A DNA stretch of 64,000 nt from Calliopsis andreniformis (Eukaryota; Arthropoda; Insecta; Hymenoptera; Andrenidae): the NCBI RefSeq assembly GCF_051401765.1, contig NC_135064.1, forward strand, positions 26,200,001-26,264,000, given 5' to 3'. The notes beneath the pieces are model-generated. The model was not told the DNA's origin. It worked only from the letters and a program-made list of their open reading frames with translations, and searched no databases. A program made the translations under genes and the position numbers. Shown here in pieces: positions 11,100-24,212 of the stretch. The first letter of the stretch is position 1, and each line of letters begins with the position of its first letter.

Positions 11100-13500
11100 C
11101 ACGGGACAACATTTACGGTATCTTACGGGACGTTACGCCGTGTTCCCAAGACAATCGCGACAACTCGCGATGTCGTTCGATTGAATTTGAACCCCGCGCG
11201 TCGTCGAGTCTCAGGACCGCGATAAGATCGCGTGCCCCCTTCCTTATCGGTCCCCAATCGAGCAGGAATTTCTGCAGAGATCTTCCCTCTTTGTTCGGGA
11301 GAGGTTCGACAGGAGACGTCCTTTGTGCGGCGATTCCATGCAAATGGATCGATTCTTCACGCGGAACAGCGCGGCTTTCCACCTGCGAGTCAGCTCGAAA
11401 CGGGCTCTAACGAGCCACCGCGATGTCTCGCGTCCAGCAAAATGAGATTCGAATCTTGGACGGTGATCGCAAGAAAGCAGAATGCAAAAAAGAGAGGTAG
11501 AGAGGAGGACGTGGACGGAGGAGCTCTCGCCGACCGTCACCGAGAGTACAAAGTGCAGGACGCGCCGTTAAAGGAAAGCCAGTCGAGTATCTCATTTCTC
11601 ATCTCCGTGCACCCGTTCCGAGTTATCTCTCCTTCCTTTATCAACCTCTCGCCGCGGGCTTCTGCACTGTTAATCTAAAAAGTCATACGGGGGAAATGCA
11701 AATACGCGACGGATCCGTCTTTCACCTCTTTTCCGCCCCTTTTCGCCATTCGTCGCTTTCCACTCAGTTTTCCTTCGTTATAATGCGAAAACCAGTCGCT
11801 GCGAGCATGCACCAGCCTTGGGAACTGTCAATCGATACCGCTCTATGAATTAGTTGTATGGGATGTCGAAGCTTCGTAAACTGACGTGTAGTCGGAGTAC
11901 ATCCTTTTATCATATGGACCACTATCCATTGGCGACACAGAGAAAGTAAAGTGTCAAATAAAACAATTATGGTCAATATAAGTAGATGCTTACATTACCT
12001 ACTATTAACTGAGGTGATAACATTAGGTGGTCCACTCTGTACAATGCTTTATCAAGGTTGAATCGCACGTCTAATCCATAGTCGCAAGTACATTTCAGCA
12101 GCACATCTTCATACAAATAGCTACCTCGCTATAACATTTTCCACAGAATGCATAAATATCTGCGCGCAGTACAGCTACTCCAATTCCACACACAATTCTC
12201 TCAAATACCATCTCGCACTAGAATCTCCCGCAATATTAATTCCAACGACAGTCCACTAGAGTCCCCAAGCCCATCAGCTCCAATTGTCCGGCGCAACCGG
12301 TAGCCTCGATTTCCCGAGGCGATCACAGAGCACTGCAGCATCTCTCGGTATCTCTGGACCATGCTCCGCCATATCGGTCGATCGCCTACGAGTCGATGTC
12401 GCAGCCGTGATTCGGATTGCCGTTTAATGTCCGTATACAAACAAAGTGCCACGGCGTTACGCCACGCGGACTGCTAAACACGTTCCCGAGGAATGTAGGT
12501 AGTCGTTTCGCAGTCGCGAACTCGCCCCGGATCCAGCGCGCGTGAAATTCCGCGCGGGAGCCAATTGGCGTCGGGCTCGGGTGTTATCGAGCCACGTGGG
12601 AGGACATTTTCCCCTGGTCGCGATAACGCCGCGATGGCAGCCGCGTCCCGGCCGTATCTGGGGACACGCTCGTCTCGATTTTCACGAGCGACAGCCTCCG
12701 TAGCCTCCTGTACGTGCGTGCACAGGTATCGGTGTGCACGCAGAACGCTCCAGGCCGGCGATCGGGTAAATTTAAACCGATGCACGGATACCGTTACAGC
12801 TACTGCGCCAGCGATATAGTCGTTGCTACTGAAACCGCATTCTACCCCCCTCCTTCTCTCCGTCCCGCTCCCTCGTTCACTGTCCAGCAGCGTTACGAGG
12901 CGCTCACGCAGCTTTTTTTCCACGGGAATACGTGCCCCGTTATCGCGCCTCGTCTCCTCCGCGATGTAATGTTACAATTTGTCTTCGCGACGTACTCCCA
13001 CTTGCGTTCCCATACGGGCTCGTTTATCCGCCCCGGGATAATTGAGTATCGACGCCAGTTAATAAATCGCTCCAACGCGTTCTTTCAGCGTTCCATCCGA
13101 GCGTATTAAGCCGCGAGGCCGAGGTGCGAGGTGGCTTTTAATGAACCGTCGTCGTGTCGTCGAGCCAGCGTCACGGACGGAGTCCATCGAGAGGGCGCCG
13201 AGCTTCGCGATTTACGAGGCGGACGATGACGGAGTACGCGTGCTTACAGGACTCTATCTTCGACATCGATAATCCTTTCATCGGTGGCTCGTAATGTCAC
13301 GCGAGCTGGATCCCTCGGCGAAGGGGATAAAGGTCAAGGCAGCGTCGATCTGACCGATCTGCTACCTTCAGCCCGGGTCCCGCAGGCGCATCGATCCTGC
13401 GATCTCTCCTCCAGATTGTCCTTGCGTTGCAATTACGCTCCTGGACAGTTTCGACAGTCGCCTAGAACGGAGGGAAGTCATTCACTCTAAGAGCAATATT
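11100..13500. other. Two CpG-rich blocks around an AT-rich gap
   Basis: CpG-rich at 11100-11680 and 12230-13480, AT-rich between 11690 and 12230. Both CpG-rich parts contain overlapping open frames on both strands (up to 149 codons), Arg- and Ser-rich and without domains, as expected from a stop-poor composition. I see no transcript structure worth drawing. Confidence 0.5.
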
Positions 13501-13539
13501 GGCAAACCTTGGACAGATTCGAATCGTCCGAATCTGTAG

Positions 13540-14220
13540 GTAGCCAGCGGTGGAAGAAAGGGTGGAAGACCAGATGGGAGTGAATGACAGAGGCTAGAGA
13601 AAGGGAGAGATATCGGAGGATAGACGTAGGCATAAGGAGGATAAGGAAGAGGGCTATCGTGGATGAGGAGCGCGGACGAGCAAACGGCCAGGGATAGGAA
13701 AGGGCGGAGAGGGCAGAGGCAGGTCGGCAGTCAGGCAGAGGCAGAGGGGCAGGGCAGAGGCACGGCAGACTCGTAACGTGGGCTAAACTACACAGCCACG
13801 GTGGGTATAAGTCGGGCTATTATCGGGCTATGCGCTGAGAGCCCTCCGCTTTCATCCGCTAATGGGCAGCTCTCCGCCCGTCTGCTCCTTTACTGCGTCA
13901 TTAATACAAGTTGCACATGTCGAGAGTCGGTGCGCTACAATAATTTACATGAATGGAATTGAAAATTTTCTACTCCGCGGAGGAGAAAAAAGATACGAAA
14001 GAGTGAGAAGCGATGAGGGCCGACACGGGGCGGCAGGAGGGGCGGTGGGGGGCGGTGGGGGGCGGTGGGGGGCGGAAGAAGGAAGGAGGAAGAAGGAGAG
14101 AGATGGGCAGAGAGGAGACGGGAGACGAACGAAGCGAAGGCAGAGAGAAATTCAGGGGGAGAGAAAGTGATCGAGAGAGCAGCCCTGTGGGCGGAGTGGG
14201 AGGAAAGGAGAGGGCGAAAA
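13540..14220. repeat. Long purine-rich tract
   Basis: The + strand is strongly biased to A and G over most of 13545-13770 and 13975-14218, with a normal stretch of about 200 bases between. The first part contains repeated GGCAGAGGC-like words (13710-13769). The second contains the G-rich 10-mer repeat. Polypurine tracts of this length can form triplex DNA. The open frames inside are artefacts of the bias. Confidence 0.7.
14041..14075. repeat. 10-bp G-rich minisatellite (G4-prone)
   Basis: The unit GGCGGTGGGG is repeated three times without error and is followed by GGCGG. It contains at least four runs of three or more G separated by short loops, the basic requirement for an intramolecular G-quadruplex on the + strand. 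Confidence 0.93.
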
Positions 14221-14269
14221 TCTTCTGGCATTTTATGTCAGTAATTACATGAAAGATGGTATAACCTAT

Positions 14270-14289
14270 CCGACCGACCGACCGGCCGA
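14270..14289. repeat. CCGA tetranucleotide repeat
   Basis: Five tandem CCGA-type units, the fourth changed to CCGG. Short and located just downstream of the purine-rich tract. Confidence 0.85.
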
Positions 14290-14779
14290 TCCCCTCCTCC
14301 CTTCGTTCGGAATCAACCAACCAACACGCGACCTCCTCTTTCAGTCGTCGGCTCGAACCCCCTTTTAACCCCCGTTACTCATCTCTCCGACTCTGTCTTT
14401 CTATCTCCGCTTTTCTGCTTCTCCGCGCTCCCGCTGCCGGATGGCGAAGGGGCTTTTTTATACTTTAATTTGTGCATGAAGTGTGTCCGGCTGAGTGGAG
14501 GATTTACCTACGTGGTACGTCTGAATATCCTCCCCCACTTCCAAGACACCACTCGCCTCCACGCGGTGTCCGCCGCAACCCGGCCCACGATTTAACCCCG
14601 CCAGAACTTCTCAGATCTCGACTGACACGTCCCTGCGTCATTTACGATTCACCTCGCTTCCCTCAATTATCAACTATTGTCAGAGTCGGCGAGGAACATC
14701 CCCTCGTGTTGCTCACTTTTCCCTTCTATCTGTGTTCTTACAAATTTCGAAGACTAGACACATGTGTAGTATAGGGATA

Positions 14780-16560
14780 ACGGTTTCGCACGTACTTAAG
14801 TTATGGTAAATTTGCCACTTCAACCAGAGATCAAAAGGAGCGACTAAAAGTTTCGCTCAATAAATTTCTCAGAAAATAAGCGTTAAGAATGTTCAGCGTA
14901 CAATATTAAACGCATAAAATAGACGACCAGTTTTATTGATAAAATTTAAGTTCGAGTTTGACCAGAAGTCCTAGGGTCAACTAAGCCTAACAGACTTTGC
15001 CTATGCGTTGACCCTGTGCACTTTGTTATGCACAGTGCCATGAGTTAGCGCAAATAATGTCATCGTAAAGCAATCAACCATCCTCCTACACCTACGCGCG
15101 CGGATTTTCAAGCGTGCATCTTGGATCCGTGGATCTACGTACGCTCATAAGTATCGACGATGCAACGATGCAAGTTGTACATAAGATGCGTACAGTGTGA
15201 ATTAACGATGGACCCTGAGCTTCGCGGAATAAATTCGTCGGCGATTCTTGACTTTGAACGGTTCTGTGACGAGGTAGCTTAAATCTACCTACTGAAAGGC
15301 AGTATGTCTGTTAACGTAGTTTATTCGTATGCAAGTTGTAAAAATATTGAAAACGTGTAAATTTAGATGAGAAATCTTACAAAAATACCGCGACAGGTTT
15401 AGAATAATCGAATAGTGGCATATTACTCAAACCTCTTAATTTGTCGCTGTGGATGATGATTATGCCTACACGTTTTGCGAAAATAACTCATTTAAGAAAT
15501 ACCAGTTTTTCTATTTATTTGATTTCGGTTCTCATTCCAAAATTCAACAAGGAAATATAAAAACCTGGAGATAGTGGCGAAATAATTCACAGTCAGAGAT
15601 CTATTAATAGTAAAATGATAGATATTATTAACTGTAGTTCATCGAAACAAGTAGCTACCTTGAATGTTTCTACGTCTGAAAGTACCCATCAAATTTATGC
15701 GCGGGTATCGAGTACCGAAGCTTGCATCTTCAACATCTGACAGACATATTCCAACGATTTTTCCACAGCACGCGATCAGCCTTCCAAGAAGCCAAAGTAT
15801 GTAATATGGAAGAAGCGCGTGCTTAGGAATCATCTCCCAACAAAAACGTCCCAGTTGAACATTGCAGCTTGCACAATGTTTCAGAGTGACTCGGTGATTG
15901 CAAGGGTCAGTAGCAAAACCGCTGGACCTGCGGTGTACATAATTTCGCGAAATTACATGGTGAATTTAAAACCCGGACGCATCTGAATAATAACGCCTGT
16001 AGACACCCTCGGTGATCCGATGCAATCAGGAATGAGTCGTGTCTTTGCCCACAGGATAACGATTAACGATGGACACGAATGGAACGTTGAAACTGGCGAA
16101 GACGAGTTGTGGTCTGGTCATGATTGGAGGGTGAATGACAATATATGGCCGTGCGATAAATTCACATCGAAAAACCTGGTTTGATTGTGGATGGTCGTAT
16201 CAATAATTTATGATGGATCTTAGTAACGAACCCTTGGTATTCTTCTGATGCGTTTTTGCTTGGCGCATTTCATCTCGGGATGTTTAGGGCCTGCAATAAC
16301 TAATTGTTGCTACAGCCCGCATGGAACGGCGATGATAGGTTATACGTGTGGTAAATGGCTGTTGAGGAATCTCAGGTTTACCAGGTTACCTGCTAATACG
16401 CGTCTACTTAAGGCGTAAGGATCTACTTGGCGCGGCAGCACGTACTTCTCGTACTCCCTGTATATGGAAGGTCGTTGCCAAGTACTTCTCCGACATCAGC
16501 TCTGGACCTCGGTAGCTATACCGGCCATACGTCAACGTCCATTACACTTCCACCCCGCTG
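14780..16560. other. AT-rich stretch with two hairpins, no gene
   Basis: AT-rich, stop-rich DNA with no long open frame. Besides the paired inverted repeats at 14973-15035, TTTTAT and ATAAAA at 14931-14944 form a short palindrome. From 15060 to 16560 I see nothing that I can support as a feature. Confidence 0.55.
14973..15035. other. Two adjoining inverted repeats
   Basis: AGGGTCAAC at 14973-14981 pairs exactly with GTTGACCCT at 15007-15015 across a 25-base loop. CTGTGCA at 15014-15020 pairs with TGCACAG at 15029-15035 across an 8-base loop. The two stems share two bases (15014-15015), so the full stems compete with each other. This could be a small structured RNA, a decayed miniature element or coincidence. 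Confidence 0.4.
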
Positions 16561-19160
16561 CTGGCTTTAATGTTTTCGACTCCGGGCACTCTTTATCCCA
16601 CCTTGCAGCTAATTAGCGAGCCGGATACCGGACACGCGCTCTCCCACTGCCCCCGACCCATCCTATCCCGACATACGAAGCCAGAGTATGCCCACAAAGT
16701 CGTTCCGTACTTGGTTCTCTTGCTTTTCTCTCTCTGCCCCTTTTTACTCCCTCTTTTCTCCAACTCTATCTGCTGCTTTTCCTCCTCCGCCCCCAGCGGT
16801 CACGTCCTACTCCCGCGCTGGTCATTGCGAGCGGAGCCCAGACTCCGCGATTATTCCAAACTCATTTTAACTCATTACTCGGGTCCACCGGCACAGAATG
16901 GCGCCCGACAAGGATGCTCCACGCGAGCCACGCTCGAGATGCCAAAATCTAAAACTGGAAATTCCCGTCGCAAGAGGCGGCCACGGTTTATTCGTTTAAA
17001 CGATTACTCCGCGATGCTGCGATCATCGTCTTTTGGACTTTCGTCGATATTTGGGATGAACTTGAATGTGAATCCTGATTTCATGTGATACGGGGAAAAA
17101 TTGTGAGCTGCTGAAATTTGAGATGTCACGATTTTCTGAGCAAGACTTGAAGGAGGCATTTTTCTGTTTTCGACATTTCCTAGCGACATTTAGTAAATAA
17201 ATGTTAACGTTCGAATGCAATAAAATTTGTATAGCAAAAGATTGTAGGTATCTACTGTCGGGAGTAATAGAGGCAAATGACACAGTCTGCTATCTTTACC
17301 ACTAATTAATGTCACGAAACACCGTGAAATATGAGAAATAAGAAGTCATACTCTTGAAAAGATATCGCTGAAAGTAGTTGGCAAGTCGTTTTCGCGACGT
17401 AAAAATTGCAGGAGGACCGAAACTGCCATTCAATTTCGCGTTCTTCGACGGAGTCCGTTAACTACTTTCTGGAGAGTATCTCGAGGAACGATTTCTACTT
17501 CGGAGCAAGGGAGTAATTCCTCTCGAAGCGGCGGCCGATGTATATACGTGGTAGCGGGATAAGTTTCGAGCTGATCATTAGGTAAGTTTAGAAAAAGGGC
17601 CAATCCGAGGAGGTTTCATTAGGAAATGGATGAAACAGTGGATATAGGAGGATTGGAAAGGAGGCGGTTCTGTGTGGAAAGGGAATGAGCAGAGCTTTGA
17701 AGCTCTCGCGATGACTCGAACTGATAATCCATTAGGATCCGTCTACTTAGAGTATAACATCTATTTGAATGCAAATCAATAGGGAATGGGAAAGGACGGT
17801 AGCCAGTAATTGGTCCGGCTTTATTGGAGCTCTCAGTGTCTCAAAGAGCATCTCGTTCGGTCATCTCCTCTGGCTCCGCTTCCAGCCTCTCCTCTGCTCC
17901 CTTTTCCCCTTTCTCTCGCAAGTCCAGCTCCCTCATTCTCTTTCTCTCTTTCGATCGTCGCTCTGTCTCATCTTCCAGCCGACGCGTCGCGGATCTCTGT
18001 CGTTTCCTCTGCGTTCGGCCTCCTTGTAGAAAATATATACCTATACGTATATACGCGTGTACATAAGACTCGACAGTAATTAACCAAGAACTTGTCCCGT
18101 CTGGCCACTTCACTGAAGTGTCCTGGATGCGTACGAACCGCTCAAGAATATTGCGACCGATGCAGAGTCAGCCGTGCACGCGCATTCATTTCGAATTAAA
18201 CGGGAAAAAGAAGATGCCGACGATCGAGAGGCTCTCCGCTCGCCGGCTGGTATCGTCGCGGCTACGCGTCTAAACGCGCGAAGAACGACCAGTCGACGAG
18301 TTACGCAAACGTTCACCGGCGTTAACGATTTCGCTGGCGTAAACGAACCTCCCGAGTACAAATTGCCGTTCCCAGTTTCTGTTGCAAGAAGGGGCAGCCG
18401 AGAGCCGCGAGAGCAGCGAGAGCCGCGAGAACGCGCGAGGACCATGACTCCTCTTGTCTTCGCCGAGCTGTAATGGCTCTTTTCTAAGCAGGTGCGGAAC
18501 CATTCATTCGACGTGGTTGCGTGAGTGCTAACAAGACTGCCACAGATGAAATTAATTCCGACCACGTCCAACAGCCACTCAATGGCTTCTTACTTTCCGT
18601 CGTCCTCCTCGTCGACGTCGCCGTTGCGCGATCCAGCCACGGGAGAGCAGCCGAGTTCTCCTCGGTTCGGTAATGGCTTGTAAGAGGAAACTGCCGGAAG
18701 ATTTATAGGTTGCCAGAACGAAAATGTATGTGAGTCAACAATACGTCGATACAATATGGGGGACGGAGCGGAGGACGATGGTACGCGGAGTCGGCCATCG
18801 ACAAAAACGCGTGCACACAATCAAACGGCGCGATTTCCAATGGAGTTTCTGTTTGCGTGGCCGCATGATTAACGATTGAACGCACTCGACTTCCGATCCG
18901 AGCCGCCTCGACATGCCCGGAACGGTAAGGAACGCTTGCTCGCGTCCTCGATCGTGTTTGATTTTTATCCCACCCTCTTCTTCTATCCCCCATATTAACC
19001 CCTCTTTCCCTCTTTGTCCGTTTCGCGCCTTCCAGCTCCGTTGATTTATCGTCCCCGTCGCTTCGACGCCGTTACAAACTTGCGCCTTCGACGAAATAAA
19101 GTGCAATCAATTTCTGAGATTTAGCGAGGAAAGGTCAGCTGGCTGTGGCTTAGGGGAGGG
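16560..19160. other. Mixed stretch with pyrimidine tract
   Basis: Pyrimidine-rich patches near 16700-16800 and 17852-17980 and CpG-rich DNA at 18080-18990. A good AG|GTAAGT motif lies at 17580-17587 with an ATG 45 bases upstream in an open phase, but nothing else supports an exon there. The minus-strand frame at 18110-18571 lacks an ATG start and is Ser/Arg-rich. AGAGCCGCGAGA is repeated at 18401 and 18419. Confidence 0.45.
17852..17980. repeat. Pyrimidine-rich tract
   Basis: About 130 bases in which the + strand is dominated by C and T, with TCTCTC and CCTTTT words. One of seven such + strand tracts in the window. The three short frames crossing it are Ser/Leu/Phe-rich by-products of the bias. 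Confidence 0.75.
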
Positions 19161-21530
19161 CACCGTAATGATGTTGCGGTAAGCGAATAGAATAGCTTTG
19201 TTGCTTTGTGGTTAATAATTTTCGTCTGTGTTAGGGTACTGTTACTTCCCAGCTTATGTTGATTCGCACTTACGTTCCTTCAATCTGTGATGCGATAGGG
19301 ACTTCTTCAAATAGCGAAACTTGTGGTTTTCTCAATTTCTATTATTAGTTTCTTTTTATCTTTCTGTGGTTAAAGATTTTTGCTATATTATTCTATTAGT
19401 TCTTTACTCGCTAAACCAATTCAGACATCCTGGACATCTTTGTGTATAAGAATGGTCTCACGGTGAATTAAGTTATAATATATCAATGTAACGAGAGCGC
19501 ATTTCTTTGCGCGGCAAGCGTTCAAAGGGCAAGCTATATCGACTCTTACTGGGCGCGTAATGAGTTTAACATCCCGTTGAGAGTGTTACGTAAGTAATAT
19601 TAACGGAAGAAGAATGAGATCGCTATTAAAAGCGACTTGAGGATTCGCAGTAACGTCTTTATATGTATTCTTGGCCTGACGGACGCGTTCCCAAGTTTTG
19701 CGACGTGTAGCGTATTACTTATGATTTAATAATAGTCCTGGCGACTTCGATGCCGCGATAAAATTAGTACTCTCTTCCGATGAAACTTCTATAGTTCATA
19801 ATTCTCGAGATCTCTCGCATCGTGCGTGCAAGGCCACTGCATAAGCAATATATTTCAGGTCTATTTGGTCAGTTGTGCGTTTGTTGACTCACAATAAAAT
19901 AGCTTTAAATGTGTCATTCTTCAAACCTTTCAAATTCTCTTCATCTATGTACCTAAGAGGACAATATTAACTCAATCTCTAGTCGTACAATTTCATAAAT
20001 GCAAAGCTTACCTCTAACTGTGTTCAATAACACATGCTATAACATATAGAAGAGGCTTGAAATCTTGCAAGCTATGGTATCGATTTTTACTTAATGCATC
20101 CTCTATAGCCCCGATCACGATTAACACTCCCAATTGCGGGACGTTAAATGTTTCAAGCACGAGCGAACAGCAAACTCGAGTTTAACAAGTAATAAGATAT
20201 TAATTGGGACACCGACCCGATAATCCAGACAAACGTGATTTACATAAATATCCCGGAATCGATTGGCGTTCTGGCTCGACATCAATAGATCACCAGCCAA
20301 TACGGTCCCCTCGACCGTGTCGCAGGACCGAAATTCGAGTCCGTCGTTCGCCATTCGCCGTTCGCGATAGATCGATTCACGTGCGCGCGGAATTTTCGCC
20401 GTAGGCTATCCACGGCACTTTACTGCGAAGCAACGATCAATGGGAAATTTAATCTAACGGTTAAGCGGCTCGTTCTATCGCTATTATGAAATGCTAAAAA
20501 GCTACGCGAGAATCGATCGGGTAACAGAAATTCCACTCTTTAGCCAGATGGTCGTTTCGAAAAGGAAAATTGGATTGATTTGCGATCGTGTAGGCGTTCA
20601 TTTCATTAGAGCGCCAGGAAACAACGAAGCTAGAAGAATAATTCCCAAGATGAAGTAAGTAGACAGGCCTGCATTAGTGCGCGATAAATAATTTTATCGT
20701 TAAAAAGTGCGATGGAATTAAGTCGCGCAGGAAACTCGTGTTCTTGTTCAACAAAGGTCACGTTTGCACTGCCTATGCTGCACGTTGCAAAATTGATTGC
20801 TTTCACAGCAAGCGCACGGTTTTTAATAGAATTATCCTCAGCTGTGCGATCGCTACCTAGTCAGCAATTGCTACTAAATTAAGATATTAACGCTTGAAAC
20901 ATAAGCGTGGCATTTACCGCGAAACTTACCACTGCCTCCGAATAATTACTGCACATAATATCTTTGCAATGCGATACGTTCAGAAGAGCAGAGGGGAGTC
21001 ATCGACCCGCGGTAAACGTCAGTAAAATATTAAAGTTATTCACCCCGTAAAGTATCTTGTTATACAACGTGTGTACAGCAAAGTAAACCAACGCTTAAAT
21101 TAAGCCGAGAGGTACAGTCAAGTCACAACGTTGAAAGTAAATGTCTTTGAACAGATTACAAAGAAATCATTATTTCTACCGTGTAATTTGCCAGTTACGT
21201 AAGTAAAGGTAACTCTGGGGAAATCTTGTCATCTCTGAGTACATAAATCATTACAATTGCCAGCTCCGTAGCTTTTCCTGTTCCACAGAGAAGTTACCAT
21301 TTCGAAGGTAAAAAAAGACCTCTGATAACCCTGCTGGACGACAAATTCCATTAAACCCCATCGAAGGAACAAGCCTATTTTCTCTGAAATTCCGCTTCAC
21401 GCCTTCGGCCAGCTCATCAGCGTAAAATTTCCCGATTGTGCCAGCAGCTACAAGACAGCTTGTATAGTTTCTCCTTTCGACGGAAATCACCGATGGAAAA
21501 GTGAACGTAAACGGTCCCGCCAATAAAGAT
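19160..21530. other. AT-rich gene-free stretch
   Basis: About 2.4 kb without any open frame of interest and without microsatellites. Patches at 20200-20420 are CpG-richer. Scattered TAAT and ATTA words occur but no cluster stands out. I see nothing further in it. Confidence 0.6.
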
Positions 21531-23340
21531 TCGCGCGTTATGCTCGGACGGGGTTATCTGCTCGTCTGCACTTTGCTGTCTCCCGTGGATTTCTTCGACG
21601 CCGCGCGCGTATGCACAATCGAAGCAACGCCGTGAAGTGAAAGTTCACTACACACAGCCAGCCAGAGAGCTATTCTTTTCCCGATTGTCTCGTCACCGTT
21701 CAGCCTGTGCCGCGTTATCCTATCGGTGCTGGCTGACGCGACGAGGGAAAACGACGCCGAGGAGAATGGATGCTGAAACAGCGTCGTTGATCCTGAACGA
21801 TCTCTTATCCAGTCTCGGCGAGACAAATTCTCACGCCTCGCGGCCGACACACACGCTCCCGCATCGAACCTTTCCGTCTGCGCAGGTTAATAACGCCCGG
21901 CTCAGCTTCGCTCGTGATATAAATTAATGCCTCGATCCGCTCGGAACGATCCTCCGCTCTACGCGCTCTCTTCCCGTGTCCCTTTCCTCGCGCGATTCGC
22001 TTGGTCGTTTTACTTTCACGCATGGGAACGAAAAAGGAGACAAATGATGCGACTGTTGACCTGGACTACTTGGTCCTTCTTAACGCGCTCAGCGAGTCTC
22101 CAAGTATCTTGAACTATCAACGCCAAGGGATTCTGCAAGTACGACGAGTCCTTACTAATCTGGTTATGCTGTATTAAGTATTACGAGGATATCTAGATAA
22201 AAAGTGCTGCACTTTCGAGCACTTGTGTAGAGAAAAGATATAGAAGCTACCGAAGTACTTACCTACATGAAAGATTAATATTGAGAAGTGGCTGATACTT
22301 AGGCGCGAAACGATTCGTGTTCCCAGACCTGATGCAATAGATCCTCGGTTTTACACGTAACCAGTGACACTCGGCTCGTAAACTCGACCAGCGCAAAATC
22401 AGCCAGCGACCCAGGGAATCGTGAGCAGGTCTGGGTCAGCTGGGACACCTGAACGCGGACCCTTAACGATCCCCGGCACGCCGTGATAAGTTTCCGCCGA
22501 GGGATTTTTCTCCTGGCCAATCCTAGAAGCGTGAATTCCGCGAAACAAGGTTTCGCCAGGTGAACAGGTCTCCCGGTTGTGCTCACGGTTCGTACGTGCT
22601 TTCTAATGTAAAGTATGCGCCCGGCTAATGGCTCGGAGGGGAGCAGATATTGCATCGGGACTTAGCCGTGGTAAGGTGCCACGGAAGGCAATTAATTCCT
22701 GCGGCAGACTTCCGTATCGGAAAGAGATAAACGTTGGACGCTCTCGGTCGGGACCCTACGATCGTATATTACGCCGGTGGTTTTGCGAGCTGGACTTTTT
22801 CCAGCCGATCGCCGCGTGTTCCGGCGCGGTGAGAGCTGCAGCTTCGAGCGGGAGGAAGCTGGAACGACGCCTCGACGTCGTCCCCGTGTTCTGCCCTTTC
22901 CTTCCACCGACAACGCGCAGACCGTTGTGTCGGGATGGTACGCTTGCAGAACGAGAGGACTGGCGCCAAGTAGATGTCGCCACTACCTATTTGGCCACAC
23001 AAGGACGCGATCTACACGCGCGCGAGCGCCTCGTCGTATCCTGTGTTCAGTCGGCCCCCCCTCGCCTGCCCCTCCCTTAATCGGATGCCATACATTCCGT
23101 TCGGCTAATTAACCGCGCGTTATGCTAAATCTTGCTAAATTTAACTAGGCGAACGAGCCCGCGCTTCGATCCATTAATTACCGATCATCCTAAACGAGAA
23201 CGCGCCGCCGCGGAAAAATCTCCGGAACTCCTCAGAACTCTTACCGACGCCGTAATTGCTCCATCCGAGTAATGTCTTACTTGGAGGTGATTGGAATCAC
23301 TAATCGTCCGGCGCCTTGAACGAACCGTGACTCTGGTCGT
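21530..23340. other. CpG-rich blocks, overlapping chance frames
   Basis: CpG-rich at 21530-22070 and 22300-23340 with an AT-rich gap. Frames are open on both strands at once (for example + 22628-23080 and several minus frames over the same bases), which points to composition rather than coding. A minus-strand TAG|GTAAGT motif lies at 22257-22265. No domain is recognisable. Confidence 0.5.
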
Positions 23341-23879
23341 TGTACGTAGATCGGAAATGCGAGTGATTGTTCAACTATCCGAAAGCTAGACTGAAAAGAA
23401 CCTGAAAAGAAAGAATATTACATTTTGTCGCATACTTAATGGTTAACTCTTGAGAAATCGAAAAACTCAATTGTGTCATTACATCTTCTGTTATGAAATA
23501 ATAAAATTCTAGGGGACTACTGAATAGTCTTAACTACGTAACTACTTTTTTTTATTTTTTGTTTTATAGGATTAAGAAAGCTTCTATAAATTTAATTTCT
23601 CTATTTCTTAAGAGATCATACTTTAAACAAGTGTCCATAATCTACACTATACAGCACATTTTCTAAATCCATCGACTGGAGCAAACTCTCCACTTATTCT
23701 AACCTATAAGTTAATTAACCAGCATCAGATATCTATAAAGTCTAGCATAAAATAATTGCGCTAGTAATTACGACCACGATACGTGTACTCTCGTAGCAAG
23801 ACATGACTTTAAACGTCGATATAACTCAACGCATTCGTAATCCTAATGCACGCATATGGCGCCATAATTTCGAATTTAT

Positions 23880-23925
23880 CCGCTCGGGGCACTGCAGCGC
23901 GTCATCCGTCAGTTAGAAGACCAAT
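23880..23925 (+). promoter_or_regulatory. Possible initiator-type core promoter
   Basis: TCAGTT at 23909-23914 matches the arthropod initiator with the A at 23911 as +1, in the context CCGTCAGTTAG. It lies at the edge of an AT-rich block and just before a GC-richer patch. No good TATA box is present at the expected distance. The first ATG follows 15 bases downstream. Confidence 0.25.
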
Positions 23926-24162
23926 ATGGCTACGATCGAGTTGTTACCGCGTGATACCGATCCGAAAAGGTTGCGTTTAGTCTGCGTATCCTGTTCGTGT
24001 CGCGCAAAAACAGTCTATAGTAATTATTTGAACCATTCTGAATTCTGGGAGCAGAAGTCAGTGCTAAATTCACTTTGCCATCGTAATAATCGTTGCCAAC
24101 TCTCGACGCCAAGAGAGAAGAGGACCAAAAAATATCTGGTGTTTATAAGAACCTATTGTTAG
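23926..24162 (+). CDS. Hypothetical 78-codon ORF
   Basis: Begins MATIELLPRDTDPKR with A at -3 and G at +4, a favourable start context, 15 bases after an initiator-like motif. The product is basic and has six cysteines, three of them close together in CVSCSC near residues 20-25, without a family pattern I know. There is no membrane segment. It ends at a TAG (24160). A pair of inverted CCAAT boxes follows at once, so this frame and the possible exon at 24395 may belong to different transcripts. Chance is a serious alternative. Confidence 0.2.
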   Translation: MATIELLPRDTDPKRLRLVCVSCSCRAKTVYSNYLNHSEFWEQKSVLNSLCHRNNRCQLSTPREKRTKKYLVFIRTYC

Positions 24163-24170
24163 CAACGTAA

Positions 24171-24212
24171 CCTGTGATTGGGTCTACGCGTTCTACCCAG
24201 GCCTGTGATTGG
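24171..24212. promoter_or_regulatory. Two inverted CCAAT boxes
   Basis: CCTGTGATTGG occurs at 24171-24181 and again at 24202-24212, 31 bp apart, about three turns of the helix. Each contains ATTGG, the reverse of CCAAT, the site of the NF-Y factor. Two equal 11-mers at this spacing are unlikely by chance and support a promoter for a transcript starting in the next 100 bases. Confidence 0.4.

Noticed and set aside
12474..12923. 149-codon minus-strand frame in CpG-rich DNA
   Set aside because: It opens only with a non-ATG codon, is Arg/Glu-rich, and two + strand frames cover the same bases.
14345..14360. Minus-strand GGTTCGAGCC, a match to the internal B box of tRNA genes
   Set aside because: The flanking bases do not form the T-arm stem and no A box or acceptor stem is present.
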